8,344 nucleotides of DNA from Thioalkalivibrio sp. (lineage in GTDB: Bacteria; Pseudomonadota; Gammaproteobacteria; Ectothiorhodospirales; Ectothiorhodospiraceae): NCBI GenBank assembly GCA_007120575.1, contig SKNJ01000234.1, forward strand, positions 1-8,344. Direction: 5' to 3'. Within the stretch, counting starts at the first letter, position 1. Each line of letters starts with the position of its first letter. This document shows, in pieces, positions 1-6,968 of this stretch. Under the pieces are notes generated by a model, which saw nothing but the letters and a program-made list of their open reading frames with translations, did no database searches and had not been told where the DNA came from. The position numbers and the translations under genes were made by a program.

Positions 1-12
1 ACCGCGAGGCGC

Positions 13-18
13 TATACT
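13..18 (+). promoter_or_regulatory. Putative -10 box of the tRNA-Arg promoter
   Basis: TATACT matches the sigma-70 -10 consensus at five of six positions. It ends 14 bases before the first base of the tRNA, so transcription would start a few bases upstream of the mature 5' end. The stretch just after the box is almost pure G and C, which resembles the GC-rich discriminator of stable-RNA promoters under stringent control. The -35 element would fall before the window, so only half of the promoter can be judged. Confidence 0.5.
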
Positions 19-32
19 CGCCGCCGCAGGAC

Positions 33-109
33 GTCTCCGTAGCTCAGCAGGATAGAGCAGCCCCCTCCTAAGGGGCAGGTCGCAGGTTCGACTCCTGCCG
101 GGGACGCCA
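33..109 (+). tRNA. tRNA-Arg, anticodon CCU
   Basis: The sequence folds into a full cloverleaf. The acceptor stem pairs 33-39 with 99-105 and contains one T-G wobble. The D arm is 42-45 with 55-58. The anticodon stem 60-64 with 72-76 encloses a seven-base loop (65-71) with anticodon CCT at 67-69. The T stem 82-86 with 94-98 encloses the loop TTCGACT. The discriminator is G106, and CCA is encoded at 107-109. The anticodon reads the arginine codon AGG, which is rare in GC-rich genomes that prefer CGN. No tRNA follows immediately, so it looks like a single-gene unit. tRNA genes of this kind often serve as integration sites, but no integrase or repeated 3' end lies in the window. Confidence 0.96.
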
Positions 110-138
110 TTTCTTTCCCCAGGCCACCGCGCCGTGCG

Positions 139-158
139 GGGGCTGGCACTCCGGCCCC
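139..158 (+). other. Strong hairpin between tRNA-Arg and the small gene
   Basis: Bases 139-146 (GGGGCTGG) pair with 151-158 (CCGGCCCC) as an eight-base stem with one T-G wobble, around a four-base CACT loop. No T-run follows, so it is not a textbook intrinsic terminator. It could end the tRNA transcript or act as a processing barrier. Because it finishes only 20 bases before the next ATG, it could instead be a leader structure affecting translation of the small gene. The remainder of 110-178 shows nothing else except a pyrimidine-rich stretch right after the tRNA. Confidence 0.4.
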
Positions 159-178
159 GTCCGCCGTAAGGTATTGTC

Positions 179-559
179 ATGGGCGCACTCAGCAGCGAAC
201 AGGCCGGCCGTCTCGTCGATGTCCTTGCCCCGCTGATCGGGGTTCAGGGCGAGGTCGAGGGCCGCATGGTGGAACTGGTCGAGGTCCTCGACGAAGGTCC
301 GGGCGGCTGCCCCTGTGTCGCCCTGATGGAGACCGGTCCGAGCCCAGCGATCCAGACCAATCAGTACGGCAATCCGCTAAGCCGTCATGCCCGGATCCGC
401 ACCCTCTCCCTCCTTTCCGAGATCGACCAGGATGTTCATCCGGTCCTGCGCAGCCTGTTGCCCGACACGGTACTGGCAGAACTGCGCGAGGTCATGCAGG
501 AGATCCGCGCGGCCTGCGCGCACGCCGGCTACTCGCTCGGCCGCAAGGACTCGGACTGA
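179..559 (+). CDS. Small acidic protein of unknown function (126 aa)
   Basis: I do not recognise this protein. The start is well supported: TAAGG lies at 167-171, seven bases before ATG. Residues about 13-50 alternate hydrophobic and acidic residues and contain a CPC motif (C44, C46). The middle has a polar segment with QTNQYGN (59-65). The C-terminal half, about 71-117, looks helical with regular leucine and isoleucine spacing, and a third cysteine is at C113. There is no signal peptide or membrane segment, so it is probably cytoplasmic. The three cysteines could be structural, redox or metal-binding, but two are too few in the CPC motif to call a metal site alone. It sits downstream of tRNA-Arg and its last 31 bases overlap the end of tesA on the other strand. 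Codon use resembles the neighbouring genes, which supports a real gene. Function is unassigned. Confidence 0.75.
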   Translation: MGALSSEQAGRLVDVLAPLIGVQGEVEGRMVELVEVLDEGPGGCPCVALMETGPSPAIQTNQYGNPLSRHARIRTLSLLSEIDQDVHPVLRSLLPDTVLAELREVMQEIRAACAHAGYSLGRKDSD

Positions 560-1263
560 CCCCGCACCGCCGCGTCGTCAACGTCGTGCGGGGGCTTCGT
601 CCGGTGGTTCTCGACCGCCTCGATCATCGGCTCCAGCCGCGGCCAGACCGTGTCCACCAGGCGGGGCTGGGCCGCCGCGGAGGGATGGATGCCATCGCCC
701 TGCATCATCCCGTCCTCCAGCGCGACGCCCTCCAGCAGGAACGGCTCGAACGCAACACCACGTGCCTCCGCCAGTTCGGCGAACACCGCCTCGAACCGTT
801 CGGTATAGACCGGCCCGTAGTTCGGCGGGATACGAATGCCCAGCAGCAGCGCGCACGCCCCGGCCCGATCAATCGCATCCAGCATCTCCGCCAGATTGTC
901 GCGCATCGCCGACGGTGCCAGGCCACGCAGCCCGTCGTTGCCGCCCAGGCCGAGAATCACGACCCGTGGCGCGTGACGCTCCAGCAGCTCCGGCAGTCGC
1001 TCGCGCCCGCCGGCCGTGGTCTCGCCGCTGATCGAGGCATTCTCCACCTCCCACGGCGTGGCGCGTTGCGCCAGCCGTGTGCGCAGCAGATCCACCCAGC
1101 CATCGGATTGCGCCATGCCGTATGCCGCACTCAGCGAGTCGCCCACCACCAGGATGCGGTGAGGGTCCGATGGAGAATTCTCCCCTTCCGGGGAATTCGC
1201 GGCGGCAATCGGACTCAATAGCAACGCACACACAACCCAAACAAACAGCGGAACACGCAACAT
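529..1263 (-). CDS. tesA: TesA-type periplasmic thioesterase/lysophospholipase (SGNH hydrolase)
   Basis: This 244-residue protein is an exported SGNH/GDSL hydrolase of the TesA family (acyl-CoA thioesterase I, protease I, lysophospholipase L1), which cleaves acyl thioesters and esters in the periplasm. All four family blocks are visible: GDSLS (41-45) with nucleophile S43, the oxyanion glycine G80 in NASISGETT, GGND with N109, and DGIHP with D190 and H193. A signal peptide spans about 1-22 (short basic start, hydrophobic core, A-A-A before N23). The ATG at 1263 is chosen because GAGGA lies seven bases upstream and the signal peptide starts there; an open frame further upstream is antisense to ybbA. 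Compared with E. coli TesA there is a longer polar stretch after the signal peptide (about 23-34) and a C-terminal tail of about 25 residues. It is divergent from ybbA, the conserved gammaproteobacterial arrangement. Confidence 0.94.
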   Translation of the reverse strand: MLRVPLFVWVVCALLLSPIAAANSPEGENSPSDPHRILVVGDSLSAAYGMAQSDGWVDLLRTRLAQRATPWEVENASISGETTAGGRERLPELLERHAPRVVILGLGGNDGLRGLAPSAMRDNLAEMLDAIDRAGACALLLGIRIPPNYGPVYTERFEAVFAELAEARGVAFEPFLLEGVALEDGMMQGDGIHPSAAAQPRLVDTVWPRLEPMIEAVENHRTKPPHDVDDAAVRGQSESLRPSE

Positions 1264-1960
1264 GGATGCATCCTCGGAATCGGTACTGGAGGCTCGCGAC
1301 CTGCAAAAACACGTCGACGGACCCAGCGGGCGCCTGGAGATCCTGCGCGGGATCTCGCTGGCGGTAAAGGCCGGCGAGAGCGTCGCCGTGCTCGGGGCGT
1401 CCGGGTCGGGCAAATCCACCCTGCTCGGTCTCCTTGCCGGTCTTGACGCCCCGAGCCAGGGAGAAGTTCGCCTGCTCGGCCAGTCGATCGGCACGCTGGA
1501 CGAGGACGGCCGCGCCGCATTGCGCGCCGGTCGGGTCGGCTTCGTATTCCAGTCATTCCAGTTGCTGCCGGCACTGACCGCACAGGAGAACGTGCTGCTG
1601 CCGCTCGAACTGAACCCCGAGCATACGCGCCTTGAGCAGAACGAACTGACCCGGCGCGCCCTTCGGGCCCTCGACCAGGTCGGCCTCGCCGAGCGTGCCC
1701 GCCACTACCCCCACCAGCTCTCCGGGGGCGAACAGCAACGCGTCGCGATCGCCCGCGCCATCGTCGATGATCCGGCGATCCTGTTTGCCGACGAGCCCAC
1801 CGGCAACCTGGACGGGCACACCGGGACCCGCATCATGGAACTGCTGTTCGGCCTGGCCCATGATGCCCGCCGCACCGCGCTGATCCTGGTCACCCACGAC
1901 GCCGAACTCGCCACGCAGTGCGATCGGGTCATCCATATCCAGGATGGCGTCCTCGCATGA
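1262..1960 (+). CDS. ybbA: ABC transporter ATP-binding protein, YbbA family
   Basis: This 232-residue cytoplasmic ATPase drives the membrane permease encoded next. Its motifs are intact: Walker A GASGSGKST (45-53, K51), Q-loop Q97, signature LSGGEQQR (153-160), Walker B ILFADE (173-178, catalytic E178), D-loop around 180-184, and H-loop H212. The sequence follows E. coli YbbA closely, including the VGFVFQSF and LFADEPTGNLD segments, and belongs to the MacB/LolD-like group of ATPases that work with FtsX-type permeases. In such mechanotransmission transporters ATP hydrolysis drives movement of periplasmic domains. The N-terminus aligns with E. coli YbbA from the first residues, supporting ATG 1262, although that ATG overlaps the tesA ATG by two bases. 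The stop overlaps the ybbP start (ATGA, 1957-1960), implying translational coupling. LolD is an alternative family, but the tesA/ybbP context favours YbbA. Confidence 0.93.
   Translation: MDASSESVLEARDLQKHVDGPSGRLEILRGISLAVKAGESVAVLGASGSGKSTLLGLLAGLDAPSQGEVRLLGQSIGTLDEDGRAALRAGRVGFVFQSFQLLPALTAQENVLLPLELNPEHTRLEQNELTRRALRALDQVGLAERARHYPHQLSGGEQQRVAIARAIVDDPAILFADEPTGNLDGHTGTRIMELLFGLAHDARRTALILVTHDAELATQCDRVIHIQDGVLA
1271..1275 (-). promoter_or_regulatory. tesA ribosome binding site, inside ybbA
   Basis: Read on the minus strand this is GAGGA, with a seven-base spacer to the tesA ATG at 1263. It decides the tesA start. It lies within codons 4-5 of ybbA on the other strand. By contrast ybbA has only a weak purine stretch (CGGAA, 1249-1253) eight bases before its ATG. 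Confidence 0.7.
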
Positions 1961-4503
1961 GCAGACACTGGGGTCTGACCGGCCGCAGCGGCCTGCGCGG
2001 CTGGCTGCGCGGTACCTGGCGCGAGTGGCGCAGCGCGGAACTGCGGGTGCTGGCCGCGGCGCTGGTGGTCGCGGTCGCCGCAGTGGCGGCGGTTGGATTT
2101 TTTACCGATCGGGTCGATCGGGGCATGGCGCAGCAGGCCACCCAGCTGCTGGGTGGCGACCTCGCGGTGGTCTCGAATCAGCCGATCCCCGCGCACTGGC
2201 GCAACGAGGCCGCCGCCCGCGAACTGGAAACCGTACGCACGGCGGCCATGCCCAGCGTACTGTTCACCCCCGATGACGACACCCGCCTGACCTCGTTGCG
2301 CGCGGTCGACCCGGCCTGGCCGCTGATCGGCGAGGCGCGCATCCGCACGCACCCCGATGCCGACGACGAACCGCGCCGGCACGGGCCCCGGCCCGGCACC
2401 GCCTGGCTGGAGCCGGCCCTGCTGGAGGCCCTCGACCTGCGCATCGGCGACACGGTGGAGATCGGCGAGCTCGCGCTCGAGGTGTCGGCCGAGCTCACCC
2501 TGGAGCCGGATCGTGGCAGCAGCCTGCTGACCCTTGCCCCGCGCCTGCTGCTGGCCCACGACGACCTCGACGCCACCGGCCTGATCGGCCCCGGCAGCCG
2601 GGTGCGCTACGAGTTCTTTGTCAGCGGTGCCCCCGACGCCGTCGCCGGCTATCGCGCATGGCTGGAAGGCGAACTGGGCGACGGCCAGCGCCTGCTCGGC
2701 CTGGAAGACGCCAACCCCGAACTGCGCACCGCGGTCGCGCGCGCCGAGCGCTTCCTCGGCCTGGCCTCGCTGATGGCGGTGCTGCTGGCCGGGGCCGCGA
2801 TCGCGGTGGCCGCCCACCACTTCGCCCAGCGCCGCGCGGACCCGGCGGCGGTGATGCGCGCGCTGGGGGCCAGTGCGCGGCGGGTGCTGCTGACCTATTT
2901 CGGACGGGTGCTGCTGGTCGCATTGCTGGCCAGCCTGCTGGGGCTGGCGCTGGGCTTCGCCGCGCAATTCGTGCTTGCCGGGTTGCTCGGCGACTGGCTG
3001 GAGGGCGAGCTCCCGCCACCCGGCGCGCGGCCGGTGGTCGCCGGACTCGGGGTCGGCCTGATCACCGCGACCGGCTTTGCCCTGCCGGCACTGTTGCGCA
3101 TTGGTCAGGTCTCGCCATTGCGGGTCCTGCGCCGCGATCTCGGCCTGCCGCCCACCTCGGTGTGGCTGTCCGGACTGCTGGCATTGCTGGCGTTCGGGGC
3201 GTTGCTGTACTGGCAGGCGGCCGACCCCGCGCTGGCGGCCTGGGTCCTGCTGGGCACCGCCGGTGCCCTGCTGGTGCTGGGGCTGCTGGGGGCAGCGCTG
3301 GTACTGGCGGTCCGTCCGCTGCGCGACCGGGGCGGCATGGCGCTGCGTTTCGGACTCGCCAACCTCGCACGGCGCGGCGGGCTCAGCGCGGTGCAACTGG
3401 TTGCGTTCAGCATCGGGATCCTGGCGCTCCTGCTCCTGGCGATCGTGCGCGTGGACCTGCTCTCGGCCTGGGATGCGAGCATCCCCGAGGATGCCCCGAA
3501 CCAGTTCTTCATCAACATCCAGCCGGGCCAGCAGCAGGCATTCGCCGACCGCATCGAGGCCAGTGGCCTGCCGCGGCCGCAGCTCGATCCGATGATTCGT
3601 GGCCGGCTGATCGCGATCGACCACGAGCCGGTCAATCCCGCGGATTTCGAAGACGAACGCGACCGACGTCTGGTCGACCGCGAATTCAACCTGTCCTACG
3701 CCACCGAGCCACCGGCACACAACCGGGTGATCGCGGGCCACTGGGCGTTTGACGCGCCGGTCGATCCCGCCCGCGACGGCATCGCGCCGGAGACCGGCTG
3801 GTCGGTCGAGGCCGGGCTGATGGAACGCTTCGACCTGGCGCTGGGCGACCACCTGACCTTCCGGGTCGGCGGGCGCGAGGTTGGCGCCCCGATCGCCAAT
3901 GTGCGCGAGGTGCAATGGGACAGCTTCCAGGTCAACTTCTTCGTAATCGGTCCCCCCTGGCTGCTGGGCGACTACCCGAGGACCTATATCACCGCCGTGC
4001 GGGTCCCGGACGAGATGCGCGCCGAACAGAACCGCTGGCTGCGCGAGTTCCCGGCGGTCTCGGCGATCGATGTCAGCGCGATCCTCAAACAGGTGCGCGA
4101 CGTGATCGACCAGGCGACCCGGGCAGTGGAATACGTGTTCCTGTTCACGCTGATCGCCGGGCTCACGGTGCTGTACGCGGCGGTCCAGGCCACCCGCGAC
4201 GTACGCCGCCGCGAGGCCGCGCTGCTGCGCACGCTGGGGGCCCGGAGGGCCGACATCCGCAACGCGTTACTGGCCGAATTCGGCACCCTGGGTCTGCTCG
4301 CCGGACTGCTGGCCGCGATCATCGCCACCGCGGTCGGCGCCCTGCTCGCCTGGCAGGTGTTCGACTTCGACTACCGGATCAACCCGCTGGTGTTTGTGTA
4401 TGGCATCGGCGGGGGCACGCTGGGGATCGCGATCGCCGGCTGGCTGGGGACCCGGCGGGTCCTCGACCAGGCCCCGCTGGCCGTGCTGCGCGGGCCCGAA
4501 TAA
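1957..4503 (+). CDS. ybbP: FtsX-type ABC permease, YbbP family
   Basis: An 848-residue inner-membrane permease, partner of YbbA. It carries two FtsX-like halves. A first membrane helix lies at about 31-49. A large periplasmic domain follows (about 50-265), then helices near 266-290, 313-338 and 352-376. A central membrane block contains helices near 404-420, 428-452 and 475-500. A second periplasmic domain covers about 500-720, and the last three helices are near 724-748, 774-798 and 809-830. That gives ten segments, as expected for this family. Cytoplasmic loops VMRALGA and RRREAALLRTLGA, typical FtsX coupling segments, follow the second and eighth helices. The early sequence (REWRS, LGGDLAVVS) parallels E. 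coli YbbP. The start at 1957 gives the ATGA overlap with ybbA; an ATG at 1918 lies inside ybbA and would add 13 unmatched residues. The transported substrate is not deducible here; linkage with TesA suggests lipid-like molecules. Confidence 0.92.
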   Translation: MSRHWGLTGRSGLRGWLRGTWREWRSAELRVLAAALVVAVAAVAAVGFFTDRVDRGMAQQATQLLGGDLAVVSNQPIPAHWRNEAAARELETVRTAAMPSVLFTPDDDTRLTSLRAVDPAWPLIGEARIRTHPDADDEPRRHGPRPGTAWLEPALLEALDLRIGDTVEIGELALEVSAELTLEPDRGSSLLTLAPRLLLAHDDLDATGLIGPGSRVRYEFFVSGAPDAVAGYRAWLEGELGDGQRLLGLEDANPELRTAVARAERFLGLASLMAVLLAGAAIAVAAHHFAQRRADPAAVMRALGASARRVLLTYFGRVLLVALLASLLGLALGFAAQFVLAGLLGDWLEGELPPPGARPVVAGLGVGLITATGFALPALLRIGQVSPLRVLRRDLGLPPTSVWLSGLLALLAFGALLYWQAADPALAAWVLLGTAGALLVLGLLGAALVLAVRPLRDRGGMALRFGLANLARRGGLSAVQLVAFSIGILALLLLAIVRVDLLSAWDASIPEDAPNQFFINIQPGQQQAFADRIEASGLPRPQLDPMIRGRLIAIDHEPVNPADFEDERDRRLVDREFNLSYATEPPAHNRVIAGHWAFDAPVDPARDGIAPETGWSVEAGLMERFDLALGDHLTFRVGGREVGAPIANVREVQWDSFQVNFFVIGPPWLLGDYPRTYITAVRVPDEMRAEQNRWLREFPAVSAIDVSAILKQVRDVIDQATRAVEYVFLFTLIAGLTVLYAAVQATRDVRRREAALLRTLGARRADIRNALLAEFGTLGLLAGLLAAIIATAVGALLAWQVFDFDYRINPLVFVYGIGGGTLGIAIAGWLGTRRVLDQAPLAVLRGPE

Positions 4504-4531
4504 TGGCCGGATGCCCGGCGCGGCCGGCCAT
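4503..4531. terminator. Hairpin between convergent ybbP and uppP, possible bidirectional terminator
   Basis: ATGGCCGG (4503-4510) and CCGGCCAT (4524-4531) form a perfect eight-base inverted repeat around a 13-base loop. It begins at the last base of the ybbP stop codon and ends nine bases before the uppP stop, exactly between two converging genes. There is no T-run on either side, so termination is inferred from position and stem strength. Confidence 0.45.
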
Positions 4532-4540
4532 GGCCCCCAG

Positions 4541-5419
4541 TCAATGGCTGTACATCACCCCGGTGTCCACAAACCCGAACAGCACCAGCAACGCCAGCGC
4601 CCAGACATAAAACGAGAAGACCTTCAGGCGGGCACGAAACAGGAAATACAGCACCATCTTCAGCGACACGATCCCGACCAGCGCCGAGACCAGGAACCCG
4701 ACTGCCAGCGCCAGCCAGTCGAGCTGGCCCAGGCCCGCGCCGTTGAACACGTCGACGGCCTGTACGCCGGTCGCGGCCAGGATGGTCGGAATCGCCAGAA
4801 AGAAGCTGTACTCCGCTGCCCAGCGGCGCTTCAGCCCCGTGAACAGCCCGAATACGATGGTCATGCCACTGCGGCTGAGACCGGGCACCAGCGCGAAGCC
4901 CTGGGCTACACCGATCACGGTCGCCACCGCGGGGTTCAACTGGCGCAGCCCGCGCGGCTGATGCCGCAGGCGGTCAGTCCACCACAACAGAATTCCGGTC
5001 AGGGTCAGGGTCCCGGCAATCAGGGTCGGGTTCGCGAACACCTGCTCGAAGGCCGCCTTCAGGCTAAACCCGACCACCGCCGTCGCCGCCACCGACAGCA
5101 GGCACAGCAGCCCCAGGCGCAGGTACAACATCTCGCGCCCGGCGCGGCCGCCCCGCCCCGCCCATTGCACACTTTCGCGCAGGATCCCCGCGCTCAGCCG
5201 CCGCAGGCTGTGGCGAAACACGAACACGATGGAGACCAGGGTGCCGACATGCACCACCAGGTCGAACAGGATCATTTCCGGGCTTTCCGGAGGCGGCAGG
5301 TCGTGCCCGGCGCGCAGCAGCCAGTGCTGGGTCAGCACCAGATGCGCGGTTGAACTCACCGGAAGGAACATGAAGATGCCCTGCACGATTCCGAGCAGGA
5401 TGGCGACCCAGACAGTCAT
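4541..5419 (-). CDS. uppP: Undecaprenyl-diphosphatase homologue (UppP/BacA family), atypical active site
   Basis: A 292-residue polytopic membrane protein of the UppP/BacA family, which dephosphorylates undecaprenyl diphosphate on the periplasmic side to recycle the lipid carrier for peptidoglycan and other envelope polymers. Family landmarks are PVSSTAHL (20-27, H26), FDLVVHVGTLVSIVFVFR (52-69), and PGLSRSGMT (179-187, R183), followed by AAEYSFFLAIP. About eight hydrophobic segments can be traced, and the length is close to the usual 270-290 residues. The oddity is motif 1: the family's (E/Q)xxxE reads Q13-G-I-F-M17, so the second glutamate is methionine (codon ATG at 5371-5369). The frame is intact around it, so this is a real substitution. 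The protein may be a variant phosphatase or have another role such as lipid-carrier transport. The ATG at 5419 has AGGGAG 11 bases upstream and aligns with family N-termini. Confidence 0.88.
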   Translation of the reverse strand: MTVWVAILLGIVQGIFMFLPVSSTAHLVLTQHWLLRAGHDLPPPESPEMILFDLVVHVGTLVSIVFVFRHSLRRLSAGILRESVQWAGRGGRAGREMLYLRLGLLCLLSVAATAVVGFSLKAAFEQVFANPTLIAGTLTLTGILLWWTDRLRHQPRGLRQLNPAVATVIGVAQGFALVPGLSRSGMTIVFGLFTGLKRRWAAEYSFFLAIPTILAATGVQAVDVFNGAGLGQLDWLALAVGFLVSALVGIVSLKMVLYFLFRARLKVFSFYVWALALLVLFGFVDTGVMYSH

Positions 5420-5454
5420 GAACAGCGCGGCTCCCTGATCCCGACGCGGGCCGC

Positions 5455-5460
5455 AGTATA
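5455..5460 (-). promoter_or_regulatory. Possible -10 box for uppP
   Basis: The minus strand reads TATACT here, five of six matches to the sigma-70 -10, about 35 bases upstream of the uppP ATG. No convincing -35 hexamer is seen at the expected distance, where the sequence is the GC-rich terminator stem of the gene upstream. It is therefore a half-supported promoter. Confidence 0.35.
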
Positions 5461-5463
5461 CGG

Positions 5464-5485
5464 AAAACCCGGCCCGGCCGCCGGG
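5464..5485 (-). terminator. Intrinsic terminator of the chemoreceptor gene
   Basis: On the minus strand CCCGGC (5485-5480) pairs with GCCGGG (5473-5468) around the loop GGCCGG, followed at once by TTTT (5467-5464). It lies 30 bases past the chemoreceptor stop codon. The six-base all-GC stem plus a short T-run fits a rho-independent terminator, though the T-run is only four bases. Overlapping GGCC repeats allow alternative pairings. Confidence 0.55.
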
Positions 5486-5514
5486 GCACCCGGCTCAGGG
5501 GGCCATGGACCCGT

Positions 5515-6819
5515 TCAGACCCGGAACTGTGTGGTCAAAGCCTGCAACTGCTCGACCCTGGCGACCAGACTGTCGGTCTCGCGCGCGGTCGCGTCCGCGT
5601 TGCCGGCAGTGAGCTCCGCGCCCTGGCTGATCTCGGTCAGTGTCCCGTCCACCTCGCGCGCTACCTCTGCCTGCTGCGACACCGCACCGGAGATCTCGTT
5701 GTTCAGGTGGCGAATCCGCTCCACGGACGCGCGGATGGATTGCAGGGCATCGGTGGCCCCGGCGGCCTCGTTCACCCCGGCCTCGCCGCGCTCGCGGCTG
5801 CGTTCCATCGCCTGTGCCGCCGACTTGGCCCCCGACTGCAGGCGCTCGATCATCTGCTGGATCTCGGTGGTGGACTCCTGGGTCCGGGTCGCCAGGGTGC
5901 GCACCTCGTCGGCAACCACCGCGAACCCGCGTCCCTGTTCGCCCGCACGCGCGGCCTCGATCGCCGCATTCAGAGCCAGCAGGTTGGTCTGCTCGGCGAT
6001 CCCGCGGATCACGTCGAGCACCGTTCCGATCTGGTCGGACTCCACCTGCAACCGCGCCACCTGTTCGTTCGCGGTCCCGATCTCGCCGGCCAGATCGCGC
6101 ATGGTCCGCACCGTGCTGTCGACCACCCCGGCCCCGCTGCGGGTCTCGTCCTCGGCCTGATCGGCGGCCTCGGAGGCGGTCTGCGCGTTGCGGGCCATTT
6201 CCTCGGCCGACGCGGTCATCTCGTTCATCGCGGTCGCGACCTGGCCAATCCGCGCCTGCTGCTGGCGCACCTCCTGGCTGGTCTCCTCGGCAACCCGGTG
6301 CAGCGTGGCGATCGACTCCGCCAGTTCGCGGGCATGCCCGACCATCTCCGAGACCATCCCCTGCAGGCGCTCGATAAAGGCGTTGAACAACCGCGCCAGG
6401 CGGTCGATCCCGTCGTTGCGCGGGGCCGCGATCCGCTGGCGCAGGTCGCCCTCGCCTTCGGAAACCGCCCCGAAACGCTGCGCCAGCCCGGACAGCCGCC
6501 GCCGGATCATGAACACGAACAGGACGTACACGACCACCACCACGCCGATCGCGACCCCCAGCATCATCGCATTGACCTGCCACGCGGCGACCCCCAGCAG
6601 GTGATCCACCGCCCCCGCCACCGCTCGTTCCAGCTGCGGGGACGTATCATGCTCCGCCATCACCTCGGCCAGGGTGGTCTCCATCCCCGCCTTCAGGGTG
6701 GCCGTGTGCCAGAACACCGCGGCGGCGGCGATCAGGAAGAACATTCCGACGATCGCGCTCAACGCGAGCGAAAAGCGCCCTGCCAGTGACAGACGACCCA
6801 GCCCTACCGATGTCTCCAT
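5515..6819 (-). CDS. Methyl-accepting chemotaxis protein with a very short periplasmic domain
   Basis: A 434-residue chemoreceptor that would signal through CheW and CheA to the flagellar motor or another output. Order of parts: TM1 about 16-37, a short periplasmic stretch about 38-82, TM2 about 83-105, a HAMP domain about 106-158 with the G-EGDL--RI pattern, then a long coiled coil. The highly conserved hairpin tip is near 273-310 ([20 protein letters not shown], then [12 protein letters not shown]). The periplasmic part, about 45 residues, is much smaller than four-helix-bundle or Cache sensor domains, so sensing may occur in the membrane or HAMP or through a partner. There is no C-terminal CheR/CheB pentapeptide; the protein ends in QFRV. 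ATG 6819 is chosen because GAGGGG (6835-6830) and AGGA (6827-6824) precede it; a TTG at 6861 has no ribosome site. It is divergent from nsrR. Confidence 0.93.
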   Translation of the reverse strand: METSVGLGRLSLAGRFSLALSAIVGMFFLIAAAAVFWHTATLKAGMETTLAEVMAEHDTSPQLERAVAGAVDHLLGVAAWQVNAMMLGVAIGVVVVVYVLFVFMIRRRLSGLAQRFGAVSEGEGDLRQRIAAPRNDGIDRLARLFNAFIERLQGMVSEMVGHARELAESIATLHRVAEETSQEVRQQQARIGQVATAMNEMTASAEEMARNAQTASEAADQAEDETRSGAGVVDSTVRTMRDLAGEIGTANEQVARLQVESDQIGTVLDVIRGIAEQTNLLALNAAIEAARAGEQGRGFAVVADEVRTLATRTQESTTEIQQMIERLQSGAKSAAQAMERSRERGEAGVNEAAGATDALQSIRASVERIRHLNNEISGAVSQQAEVAREVDGTLTEISQGAELTAGNADATARETDSLVARVEQLQALTTQFRV

Positions 6820-6945
6820 CCTGTCCTGTCCCCTCGTGATCCGTATATCCAGCCAGCCCAATTAACGGCCGGGCGCCACACTACTGTAGCTTGGGTCGGG
6901 TAGCCGCCTCACGCCGAACCAACGCCCGGTCTTGTAGCATCCGAA

Positions 6946-6964
6946 GGGAAGCATTAAGGTTCCC
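6946..6964 (+). promoter_or_regulatory. Inverted repeat in the chemoreceptor-nsrR spacer
   Basis: GGGAA (6946-6950) and TTCCC (6960-6964) form a perfect five-base inverted repeat with a nine-base, relatively AT-rich centre. The size would suit a dimeric regulator. No known consensus is matched with confidence, and short repeats arise by chance. Confidence 0.25.
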
Positions 6965-6968
6965 CGCC

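Noticed and set aside
33..109. tRNA-Arg as the edge of an integrated island
   Set aside because: No integrase, no direct repeat of the tRNA 3' end and no change of composition are seen; the following genes are ordinary chromosomal ones.
1264..1494. An N-terminal extension of tesA from an upstream start at 1494
   Set aside because: It would put 77 Arg/Pro/Ser-rich residues before a clear signal peptide and lies wholly antisense to ybbA. The ATG at 1263 has a good ribosome site.
1918..1956. An upstream ATG for ybbP at 1918
   Set aside because: It lies inside ybbA and adds residues with no family match. ATG 1957 gives the usual ATGA coupling.
1705..3915. A 736-codon open frame on the minus strand
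   Set aside because: It is antisense to ybbA and ybbP, is rich in Gln, Arg, His and Gly as expected from reading GC-rich codons backwards, and shows no domain. ybbA and ybbP have full family motifs.
4394..5353. A 319-codon plus-strand open frame
   Set aside because: It is opposite uppP, of low complexity and without recognisable motifs; the uppP strand encodes conserved membrane segments.
5707..6789. A 360-codon plus-strand open frame
   Set aside because: It mirrors the repetitive coiled coil of the chemoreceptor, rich in Arg, His and Gly; it is a shadow frame.
6820..6861. A TTG start for the chemoreceptor at 6861
   Set aside because: No ribosome binding site precedes it, whereas ATG 6819 has purine-rich sites upstream and leaves a normal short N-terminus before TM1.
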